From AC-69 sp046728055 (GTDB lineage: Bacteria; Actinomycetota; UBA4738; HRBIN12): a stretch of DNA of 24,140 nt. The stretch spans positions 1 to 24,140 of the forward strand of contig JBKPDU010000171.1 in NCBI GenBank assembly GCA_046728055.1. The letters run 5' to 3'. Positions 14,554 through 20,638 of the stretch are shown piece by piece (position 1 is the stretch's first letter; the number at the start of each line of letters is the position of its first letter). Both the position numbers and the translations under genes were made by a program. The notes below the pieces were generated by a model. It saw nothing but the letters and a program-made list of their open reading frames with translations, did no database searches and was not told the DNA's origin.

Positions 14554-15819
14554 TCAGTCCTCGGGGGCGCGGAACACCATGACCGTGACGTCGCTTCCCG
14601 CCGGCGCGGTCTCGACGCCGGCGGGGACGATGGCCAAACCGTTCGCTCGTGCCACGGTGGCGATGAGGTTCGAGCCGCGGCCGCCCGTCGGCGTGGCCAC
14701 GTAACCGTCTCCCGCCGGCCGCACCAACACACGTGCGAACTGCGTCTTGCCCTTTGGCCCCGAGACGTCGGCCGTGAGGCGAGCGGTGATCTCGGGGCGG
14801 AACAGGTTGGTCCGGCCCATCATCTTCAGGATCGCCGGCCGGATGAACACCTCGAATGACACGAACACGCTCACCGGGTTCCCGGGGAGACCGAAATACG
14901 GTTTGCCCTCGATCGTGCCGAAGCCCTGCGGCATGCCGGGCTGCATCGCCACCTTGAAGAACTGGACGTCGCCCCGGCGGAAGAAGGCGGCCTTGACCAC
15001 GTCACGCTCACCCACCGACACGCCCCCCGAGGAGACGAACGCGTCGGCCTGGACCACCCGGGAGAGCACGGTGTCGCGCAGCTTGTCCACCTCGTCCCGA
15101 ACGATGCCGGCCAGTACCGGGGCAGCGCCGGCCTCGCGGAGGGCGCCGAACAGCAGGTAGGCGTTCGAGTCACGGACCTGGCCATACCCGGGTGAGTCCG
15201 GCGGGGCGATCAGCTCGTCACCGGTGGAGAGCACCACGACGCGCGGGCGCGGATGGACCAGCGGGTGGGAGAACCCCGCAGTGGCCAGGAGCGCCAGCTC
15301 GGGCGCCCCGAGGCGGCGCCCCCGAGGGACGAGGACCTCACCCACCTTCACGTCCTCTCCCGCGGGGCGGATGTGCTTCCCCTCGGGCGGAGCTGCCACG
15401 ATCCGCACCCGATCCCCGACCACCTCGCAGTTCTCGATGGGGACGACAGTGTCGGCGCCGGCGGGGACCGGCGCACCGGTGGCGATGCGGACTGCCTCCC
15501 CGCCCCCCACGGTCGCCTCGGGACGCCGGCCGATCGGGGCCCGCCCCACGATCGTGACCTCAGCGGGAGATCCCGGCGTCGCTCCCGCCACGTCGTTCGA
15601 TCGGACGGCGAACCCGTCCATCGCCGATGAGGGGAAGTCGGGGATGTTCGAGGAGGCCACAGCCTCCTCCGCGAGGACACAGCCGTGCGCTTCCGTGAGC
15701 GGGAGGTTGATCGTGGAGAGCGGATGGACTTGCGACAGGACCTTCTCCCTGGCGTCCTCCACGGAGAGCAGGCCCTCGCCGCTGTCGTGGTCGTGGACGT
15801 GCGTCGCGCTGGTAGCCAT
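14554..15819 (-). CDS. moeA: Gephyrin-like molybdotransferase (MoeA/Glp)
   Basis: A 421-residue MoeA-family protein that inserts molybdenum into adenylated molybdopterin. Motifs: PDFPSSAMDGFAVR (60-73), RIATGAPVPAGADTVVPIE (111-129), LSTGDEL (197-203), DSNAYLL (217-223), SSGGVSVGERD (263-273) and LPGNPVSV (311-318). In Corynebacterium the homologue Glp also binds FtsZ and a membrane receptor, GlpR; the same neighbours (galU upstream, a GlpR-like gene downstream) suggest the dual role may exist here. The N-terminus has a small His/Asp cluster (HVHDHD, 7-12), possibly metal-binding. ATG at 15819 has TAGACT 6 nt upstream and no ribosome binding site, so a leaderless transcript independent of galU is plausible. 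Confidence 0.94.
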   Translation of the reverse strand: MATSATHVHDHDSGEGLLSVEDAREKVLSQVHPLSTINLPLTEAHGCVLAEEAVASSNIPDFPSSAMDGFAVRSNDVAGATPGSPAEVTIVGRAPIGRRPEATVGGGEAVRIATGAPVPAGADTVVPIENCEVVGDRVRIVAAPPEGKHIRPAGEDVKVGEVLVPRGRRLGAPELALLATAGFSHPLVHPRPRVVVLSTGDELIAPPDSPGYGQVRDSNAYLLFGALREAGAAPVLAGIVRDEVDKLRDTVLSRVVQADAFVSSGGVSVGERDVVKAAFFRRGDVQFFKVAMQPGMPQGFGTIEGKPYFGLPGNPVSVFVSFEVFIRPAILKMMGRTNLFRPEITARLTADVSGPKGKTQFARVLVRPAGDGYVATPTGGRGSNLIATVARANGLAIVPAGVETAPAGSDVTVMVFRAPED

Positions 15820-15831
15820 TCCGGCAGTCTA
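15820..15831 (-). promoter_or_regulatory. -10-like box directly upstream of moeA/glp
   Basis: On the minus strand TAGACT (15831 down to 15826) is separated by 6 nt (GCCGGA) from the moeA ATG. The spacing places the likely transcription start at or next to the start codon, with no room for a Shine-Dalgarno site. The 34-nt gap to galU allows an internal promoter. Confidence 0.5.
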
Positions 15832-15853
15832 CCGACCGGCCTCGGACCGAGCG

Positions 15854-16732
15854 TTACAGGATCTTCTTGCGCTGCACCAGATCGGCCAGGTATTCGCGGA
15901 TCACCTCGCCCACGTCCTCGCGGTCAACGGCCAGTTCGATCATGGCCTTCAGGTAGTCCAGCTTGTTCCCCACGTCGAAGCGGCCGTCCTCGAAGACATA
16001 GGCGTACACGACCTGGTCCTGAGCCAGGTCGTTCAGCGCATCGGTGAGCTGCATCTCACCGCCCTTGCCCGGCTCCGCGGTCCGCAGGCTGTCGAAGATC
16101 TCGGGCGAAAGCACGTACCGGCCGATGACCGCCAGGTTGGAGGGGGCATCGTCCGGCAAGGGCTTCTCCACGATCGAGACCACGCGGGCCAGGCGGTCCT
16201 GCACGAATTCGGGCTCGACGGAGCCGTACATGCTGATCTCGTCCCTGGCCACCTCCTGAACCGCGATGACGCTTCGCCCGTACCGCTCATGGATCTTCAG
16301 CATGTCCTGGAGGAGCGGCGTGCTCTCGGAAATAAGGTCGTCGCCGAGCAGGACCGCGAATGGCTCCCCCGCGACGTGATCCTCGGCCACCAGCACGGCG
16401 TGGCCCAGGCCGAGCGGGTCGCGCTGGCGGATGTAGTGGATGGAGGCCATCTCGGAGATCTCCCGGACCTGCTTCAGCTCGTCGAACTTCCCCCGCGCCT
16501 CCAGGAAGTTCTCGAGCTCGACCGACCGGTCGAAGTGATCCTCGATGGGGCGCTTGCCCCGACCGGTGATGATCAGGATGTCGCTCAAGCCGGCCCGCAC
16601 TGCCTCCTCCACCACGTACTGGATGGCTGGCTTGTCGACGACCGGAAGCATCTCCTTGGGTTGCGCCTTGGTGGCCGGGAGGAACCGGGTGCCCAGGCCG
16701 GCGGCGGGGATGACGGCCTTCCTGACCTTCAT
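15854..16732 (-). CDS. galU: UTP-glucose-1-phosphate uridylyltransferase
   Basis: Makes UDP-glucose from UTP and glucose 1-phosphate for cell-wall and glycan synthesis. The 292-residue protein has the bacterial GalU landmarks: AVIPAAGLGTRFLPATKAQP (6-25), KEMLPVVDKPAIQYVVEEA (26-44), DPLGLGHAVLVAE near 104-116, FAVLLGDDL, a VEKP block and DVGNKLDYLKA. Length matches the family. ATG at 16732 is preceded by GGGGGAGG about 6 nt upstream. TAGACT (16764 down to 16759) is a likely -10 box for a normal leadered message. It heads the minus-strand row galU, moeA/glp, moaC, GlpR-like gene; divergent from fmdB. Confidence 0.97.
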   Translation of the reverse strand: MKVRKAVIPAAGLGTRFLPATKAQPKEMLPVVDKPAIQYVVEEAVRAGLSDILIITGRGKRPIEDHFDRSVELENFLEARGKFDELKQVREISEMASIHYIRQRDPLGLGHAVLVAEDHVAGEPFAVLLGDDLISESTPLLQDMLKIHERYGRSVIAVQEVARDEISMYGSVEPEFVQDRLARVVSIVEKPLPDDAPSNLAVIGRYVLSPEIFDSLRTAEPGKGGEMQLTDALNDLAQDQVVYAYVFEDGRFDVGNKLDYLKAMIELAVDREDVGEVIREYLADLVQRKKIL

Positions 16733-16894
16733 GGGACCTCCCCCGAAAAAGGTAGGCGAGTCTACTCCGGGGCCAGACGCGACTCCAGTCGCCCAGTCTC
16801 CCTAGTGCGCTATCCCTGCGTTGCCGCCGAGCGACCCGCCGGACCAGCTGACTTCGGCTGAATGGATACCCCGCTCGGCTAGAATCGAAGCACC
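16733..16894. promoter_or_regulatory. Divergent promoter region galU / fmdB
   Basis: A 162-nt region with a likely -10 for each direction: TAGACT on the minus strand (16764-16759) ahead of the galU ribosome binding site, and TAGAAT on the plus strand (16880-16885) 9 nt before the fmdB ATG. The fmdB side lacks a Shine-Dalgarno sequence, so that transcript may be leaderless. I see no convincing -35 element or terminator. Confidence 0.5.
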
Positions 16895-17215
16895 ATGCCG
16901 ACCTACGAGTATGCCTGCACGAAGTGCGGACAGCACGTCGAGGTGTTCCAGAGGATCAGTGAGCCACCGCTGACGACGTGCGGGGTGTGCAAAGGACCGC
17001 TGCGGAAGGTGTTCCATCCGGTCGGGATCGTGTTCAAGGGATCGGGGTTCTACGCCACGGACAGCCGCTCCAAGGCCAAGACGGACTCGTCCGAGTCGTC
17101 GCCCGAATCCAAGCCCGATGCCAAGACCGACACCAAGAGCGAGAAGACGCCGGGCGGTTCGAAACCGGCCGGCGAGAAGGCCACCACGAGCACTGCCGAG
17201 GAGAAGAGCGCCTGA
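16895..17215 (+). CDS. FmdB/Ruc-type zinc-ribbon protein
   Basis: A 106-residue protein. The FmdB zinc ribbon occupies 1-52: MPTYEYACTKCG with Cys8/Cys11 and CGVC with Cys29/Cys32, then KVFHPVGIVFKGSGFY. The C-terminal half (55-106) is a disordered Ser/Lys/Glu/Pro-rich tail. Mycobacterial Rv0991c (Ruc), a redox-regulated chaperone whose four cysteines bind zinc, has the same layout and also lies near galU and moeA1, so Ruc-like chaperone activity is a reasonable inference; FmdB was once described as a regulator. It overlaps the next gene: its TGA stop is part of the CTGA that probably starts the phosphorylase. Confidence 0.92.
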   Translation: MPTYEYACTKCGQHVEVFQRISEPPLTTCGVCKGPLRKVFHPVGIVFKGSGFYATDSRSKAKTDSSESSPESKPDAKTDTKSEKTPGGSKPAGEKATTSTAEEKSA

Positions 17216-18006
17216 GCACGGCCGAGATCGGCGTCTTCGGGGGGTCCGGGTTCTACTCGTTCCTGGAGTCCTCGGAAGCTGTGGACGTGGATACTCCTTA
17301 CGGCCGGCCGTCCGCCTCACCCGTTGTCGGTGAGGTCGGCGGCCGCTCCGTGGCGTTCATCCCCCGCCACGGCGTCGAGCACGAGTACCCGCCGCACCGG
17401 ATCAACTACCGGGCCAACCTGTGGGCCATGAAGGAGCTCGGTGTGCAGCGGATCTGGGGGCCTTGCGCCGCCGGATCGCTCCAGCCTGGCGTGCAGATCG
17501 GCGACTTCGTGGTCTGCGATCAGCTGGTGGACCGGACGCGTTCGCGACCACACACGTTCTACGACGGACCCATCACCACGCACATCGCGTTCGCCGACCC
17601 GTACTGCCCCACGATGCGGGAGAACGCAGTCAAGGCCGGCACCGACCTCGGAATCTCGATGCACGACGGAGGGACGATGGTCGTGATCGAGGGTCCCCGG
17701 TTCTCGACCCGTGCCGAGTCGGCATGGTTCTCCCAGATGGGATGGCACACGATCGGCATGACCGGATATCCGGAAGCGGTCCTCGCGCGAGAGCTGGAGA
17801 TCTGTTACGCGAACGTTTCGCTCGTCACCGATTACGACGTCGGGGTCCCGGGAGTTCCACCCGTGACGCACGAGGCAGTGACCGAGGCGTTCGCGCGGAA
17901 CATCGCGAACGTCCGCGAGCTGCTCTTCGCGTCGATCCCCGCCCTGCCGCAGGAGCGCGACTGCCCCTGCGTCACTGCCCTGCGAGGAGCTCGGTTCGAA
18001 GCCTAG
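17212..18006 (+). CDS. mtnP: S-methyl-5'-thioadenosine phosphorylase (CTG start)
   Basis: Phosphorolyses methylthioadenosine from polyamine or SAM metabolism to adenine and methylthioribose 1-phosphate. Motifs of the MTAP/PNP family: GVFGGSGFYSFL (7-18; phosphate-binding GGSGFY), IPRHGVEHEYPPHRINYRAN (50-69), RIWGPCAAGSL, PHTFYDGP, EGPRFSTRAES (160-170), and MTGYPEAVLARELEICYANVSLVTDYD. MTAP and inosine-preferring relatives are hard to separate by eye. The frame has no ATG, GTG or TTG near the conserved N-terminus; the first usable downstream start (GTG at 17281) would remove GGSGFY. CTG at 17212 overlaps the fmdB stop as CTGA, has GAGGAG a few bases upstream, and matches the GTGA/TTGA overlaps elsewhere in the window. 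The length of 264 is normal. Confidence 0.9.
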   Translation: MSTAEIGVFGGSGFYSFLESSEAVDVDTPYGRPSASPVVGEVGGRSVAFIPRHGVEHEYPPHRINYRANLWAMKELGVQRIWGPCAAGSLQPGVQIGDFVVCDQLVDRTRSRPHTFYDGPITTHIAFADPYCPTMRENAVKAGTDLGISMHDGGTMVVIEGPRFSTRAESAWFSQMGWHTIGMTGYPEAVLARELEICYANVSLVTDYDVGVPGVPPVTHEAVTEAFARNIANVRELLFASIPALPQERDCPCVTALRGARFEA

Positions 18007-18015
18007 GGTCGAAGG

Positions 18016-18021
18016 TACGAT
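18016..18021 (+). promoter_or_regulatory. -10-like box before the 58-residue ORF
   Basis: TACGAT at 18016-18021 is 6 nt upstream of ATG 18028 and 10 nt after the phosphorylase stop. There is no Shine-Dalgarno sequence, which again matches the leaderless pattern seen at several genes in this window. Confidence 0.4.
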
Positions 18022-18027
18022 GACGCG

Positions 18028-18204
18028 ATGGCCGCCGAACCCGTCCTCGTCACCGTGGAGCTCCGGTTCAAGACCTCCGAGGACCCGCAGCAGCTCGGGG
18101 ATCGGATCCGCGAGTCCGTGGCCCTGATCGTAGGTCAGGCAGCTCTGGAGGACTTCCGGGTCCGGGTCCTGCCGCTCGAGGAGAAGAAGCCTCGAGGAGT
18201 GTGA
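18028..18204 (+). CDS. Small protein of unknown function (58 residues)
   Basis: Short ORF starting MAAEPVLVTVELRFKTS and ending LPLEEKKPRGV. The pattern is strand (VLVTVELRF), amphipathic helix (DPQQLGDRIRESVALIVG), strand (DFRVRVLPL), a compact beta-alpha-beta layout that looks selected rather than random, and third codon positions are GC-rich. Start is ATG 18028, with TACGAT 6 nt upstream and an in-frame stop at 18202. It lies 21 nt after the phosphorylase gene on the same strand. I do not recognise a family. Confidence is moderate because a protein this short carries little coding signal. Confidence 0.6.
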   Translation: MAAEPVLVTVELRFKTSEDPQQLGDRIRESVALIVGQAALEDFRVRVLPLEEKKPRGV

Positions 18205-18287
18205 CCGGCCTCACAGCGCCCGGGCGGCACCTGGGATAGCGTCCCTGCGTCTCGACGGCTTCCCCTTTCCACATCTGGGGGCGGTGC

Positions 18288-18953
18288 GTGTTCCGACGTC
18301 GGTGGTCGCCGACCTCGAAGGTGTTTGCGCTCTTGGCGGTCGTGGCCGCCGTGGCGGCGTACGGGCTCGTCCGCGGATATGCGGCCCGGCTGGAAGCGCT
18401 TCGACCCGCCGTCGGCCCGTTGGAGCCGGTCGTCGTCGCCGCCGATTCCATCGATCGAGGAGCGGTCCTGACCGAGTCGGTGCTCGAGATCGAAGAGATC
18501 CCGTCGTCGTTCGCGCCGCCCGGCACGCTCCATTCCGTGAGTCTCGCGGTGGGGGAAACACTGGCCTCTGACGTGGCCGAGGGTGAGCCGGTGACTCGGA
18601 CCCGCCTCGGCGCGACCGAGGCGGGCCCGGTGGCGTCGCTGATCCCTCCCGGACTCCGCGCGTTTCCGGTGAGCGTCGCGGTTCCGGTCGGTGCGGTGCG
18701 TTCCGGGGACCGGGTCGACGTGTACGCCACGTTCGGCGGACCTCGCCCCTACACGGAGGCCGTGGCCACAGAGTTGGAGGTGTTGGTGCTGCTCCAGGAT
18801 GACGGCGCGACCGGCATCACGTCGAGCGCATCGTCGGGACCCTCGCTGGTGTTGCTGGTGAGCCCGGAGCAAGCCGAACGCCTGGCGTACGCGACGGCGT
18901 TCGCCGATCTGGCCGTGGCCATCGCGGGCCCGCCCGAGGGCGTACCCGGGTAG
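18288..18953 (+). CDS. CpaB/RcpC-like SAF-domain membrane protein
   Basis: A 221-residue protein with an N-terminal transmembrane helix (about 12-28), a SAF domain (about 46-107; VVVAADSIDRGAVLTESVLE and GEPVTRTRL) and a CpaB/RcpC-type C-terminal domain (about 117-217; PPGLRAFPVSVAVPVGAVRSGDRVDVYAT split across 120-147). CpaB is a periplasmic or outside-facing component of Flp/Tad pilus assembly. No other tad gene (ATPase, TadB/C, prepilin peptidase, pilin) is in the window, so this is a solitary copy, as often seen in Actinomycetota near fmdB. The GTG start at 18288 has a GGGGGCGG stretch upstream. A TAGCGT -10-like box lies near 18236-18242. Confidence 0.85.
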   Translation: MFRRRWSPTSKVFALLAVVAAVAAYGLVRGYAARLEALRPAVGPLEPVVVAADSIDRGAVLTESVLEIEEIPSSFAPPGTLHSVSLAVGETLASDVAEGEPVTRTRLGATEAGPVASLIPPGLRAFPVSVAVPVGAVRSGDRVDVYATFGGPRPYTEAVATELEVLVLLQDDGATGITSSASSGPSLVLLVSPEQAERLAYATAFADLAVAIAGPPEGVPG

Positions 18954-18988
18954 CATCAGCGCCGTTTGCCAGGCGAGAGGAAACGGCG

Positions 18989-19834
18989 ACGAGCGTCTTC
19001 CAGGCGATCGTGCTCGGGATCACCCAGGGCGTGACTGAGTTCGCCCCGATCTCGAGCTCCGGGCACTTGATCATCGTCCCATGGCTCTTCGGCTGGACGA
19101 TCCTTCGAAACCCGGAGCTCAACAAGACCTTCGACGTCGCGCTGCACATCGGAACGCTGGTCGGCGCGCTCGTGTACTTCCGCCGCGAAGTAGCTCGGTA
19201 CCTCGCGGCATGGGGGCGGTCCGTCCGGCGCCGATCGATCACGTCCGTCGACGAACGGCTGGCCTGGGCCCTGGTCGTGGGGACCATCCCCGGCGCGCTC
19301 GTCGGCGCACTGTCCGAGAGCGTGATCGAGGACACGCTTGGCCAGCCCTGGCTGATCGCTGTGATGTTGATCGCTTTCGGCGTCATCCTCGTCTGGGTGG
19401 ATCGGGTGGCCCCCACCCGTCGCCGCATGAAGGACGTCTCGGTCCGTGACGGCGTGGTATTGGGCGTGGCCCAGGCGGTAGCCCTGCAGCCTGGGGTTTC
19501 TCGTTCGGGCGTGACCATCACCGCGGGGCGGGCCCTGGGGCTGGATCGGGAGTCCGCTGCAAGGTTCTCGTTCCTGCTCTCCCTGCCCATCATCGCGGGG
19601 GCCGGCGTCCACAAGGGCATCGACGTCGCGGTCTCCGGTCTGCCCGCCGGCATGGCGTGGCCGTTCGTATGGGGGACCGTGGCGTCGGCCGTGAGTGGGT
19701 TCCTGGTGATCGCCTTCCTGCTCGCCTACCTTCGACGGCATTCCTTCCTCATCTTCCTCGTCTATCGGGTCGCCGTTGCCATCGTCGTCTTCGGCGTGAT
19801 CGCCGCCGGCGTGCGGCCCGCCACCGGCCTCTGA
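18989..19834 (+). CDS. uppP: Undecaprenyl-diphosphatase (UppP/BacA)
   Basis: Multi-pass membrane enzyme that recycles the undecaprenyl carrier lipid for peptidoglycan synthesis; also linked to bacitracin resistance. Signatures: QGVTEFAPISSSGHLIIVPW (motif 1, with catalytic Glu and Ser) and QAVALQPGVSRSGVTITAGR (motif 2, with conserved Arg), followed by ESAARFSFLLSLPIIAGAG. The family normally begins with a short helix such as M-S-x-x-Q-A-I-V-L-G. Here SVFQAIVLG is present but the codon before it is ACG (18989), with AGAGG 8 nt upstream. The first canonical start is GTG at 19010 (274 residues), which would cut into this helix. I set the start at ACG 18989 (281 residues) on homology; a true ATG with a sequencing error, or the shorter GTG form, remain possible. 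Confidence 0.93.
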   Translation, partial: TSVFQAIVLGITQGVTEFAPISSSGHLIIVPWLFGWTILRNPELNKTFDVALHIGTLVGALVYFRREVARYLAAWGRSVRRRSITSVDERLAWALVVGTIPGALVGALSESVIEDTLGQPWLIAVMLIAFGVILVWVDRVAPTRRRMKDVSVRDGVVLGVAQAVALQPGVSRSGVTITAGRALGLDRESAARFSFLLSLPIIAGAGVHKGIDVAVSGLPAGMAWPFVWGTVASAVSGFLVIAFLLAYLRRHSFLIFLVYRVAVAIVVFGVIAAGVRPATGL

Positions 19835-19972
19835 TCGCGGCCCACAGCAGGTAGGTCTCCCGCCCTCCCCCGGATACGCGGTCCGATGGCCGTCCGCAGT
19901 CCCCCTCGGTTGGCCGGAAATGGCCGGACAGCGGTACTCGGGTCGCCGCCCCCTCGCCGATACTCAGGCTGC

Positions 19973-20575
19973 ATGAAGAGATCACGGAGGTTTTCACCCC
20001 GCCACCTCGTCACGCTGCTGGGGGCGACGCTAGTCGTTGCAGGCGCCGGCGTGGCACTGGCGCGTACTTCCTCGGGCCCTCCGTGGGCCCAGGAAAACCC
20101 ATCCGAGGTGGGGAAGAACGTCGACGACCAATTCCAGGCGGTCGGCAACGACTGCGGTACCGCGATCCTCGGCACGGCCGATCTGTCGAACGCAGATACC
20201 GCAAAGGCCTTCGACGCGCTCGTGACCGCCCTGGATTCCGGACAGAAGGACCACATGGTCCAGTCGGTCCGCGTGCTCATGGAGAATTGCGCTGCCCACC
20301 CCAATGACGGCCTGAAGAATGCGCTGTACCACCACGGCCTGAACTGGGTGCGCCACTACGAGCACGAGCAGTGGCTCCAGCAGAAGTTCGCGGACAAATG
20401 GCCCGACGGCAAGCCGGGCCAGTCCGACAAGGCTGGGGGAAAGCCCGAGACGGCGGGGGGCAAGCCGGACAAGGTCCACGGCAAGCCGGACAAGGTCCAC
20501 GGCAACCCGCACGATCTCGTGGGCGACACCAGCGGCGGTCAGGGCCACGGGAACGACCAGATCGAGGGTTCGTAG
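19973..20575 (+). CDS. Secreted protein of unknown function with repeat tail
   Basis: A 200-residue exported protein. Signal peptide: MKRSRRFSPRHL, a hydrophobic core to about 28, and ALA before Arg31. The mature domain (about 45-145) is helical, with Cys60 and Cys107-region cysteines (NDCGTAI; MENCAAHP) that could form a disulfide. The C-terminal tail (about 147-200) is hydrophilic, Gly/Lys/Asp/His-rich and repetitive (GKPDKVH twice, then GNPHD). No family recognised. ATG at 19973 lacks a ribosome binding site; the in-frame start at 19886 would bury the signal peptide. It ends convergent with the tldE gene. Confidence 0.75.
   Translation: MKRSRRFSPRHLVTLLGATLVVAGAGVALARTSSGPPWAQENPSEVGKNVDDQFQAVGNDCGTAILGTADLSNADTAKAFDALVTALDSGQKDHMVQSVRVLMENCAAHPNDGLKNALYHHGLNWVRHYEHEQWLQQKFADKWPDGKPGQSDKAGGKPETAGGKPDKVHGKPDKVHGNPHDLVGDTSGGQGHGNDQIEGS
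20459..20500 (+). repeat. 21-bp tandem repeat, two exact copies
   Basis: GGCAAGCCGGACAAGGTCCA plus C, 21 bp, occurs exactly twice at 20459-20479 and 20480-20500, followed by a partial diverged third copy (GGCAACCCGCACGAT). It encodes the heptad GKPDKVH in the tail of the secreted protein; being in frame, copy number can change without disrupting the gene. Confidence 0.9.
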
Positions 20576-20586
20576 CGTCATCGCCA

Positions 20587-20617
20587 CCGGCGGGGCGAGC
20601 CCCCTCCGCTCCGCCGG
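20587..20617. terminator. Possible stem-loop between convergent genes
   Basis: Inverted repeat CCGGCGG (20587-20593) and CCGCCGG (20611-20617), with an alternative inner GGGG/CCCC hairpin at 20592-20603. It lies in the 63-nt gap between the convergent secreted-protein and tldE stops. There is no T-tract; a weak terminator call. Confidence 0.4.
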
Positions 20618-20638
20618 GTCGGCGACCCAATCCTTGAC

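Noticed and set aside
15224..16861. 545-codon open frame on the plus strand opposite moeA and galU
   Set aside because: It lies antisense to two strongly conserved genes and shows no domain features.
18202..18240. Terminator candidate GTGA-CCGGCC-TCAC after the 58-residue gene
   Set aside because: Only four-base arms and no T-tract; too weak to support.
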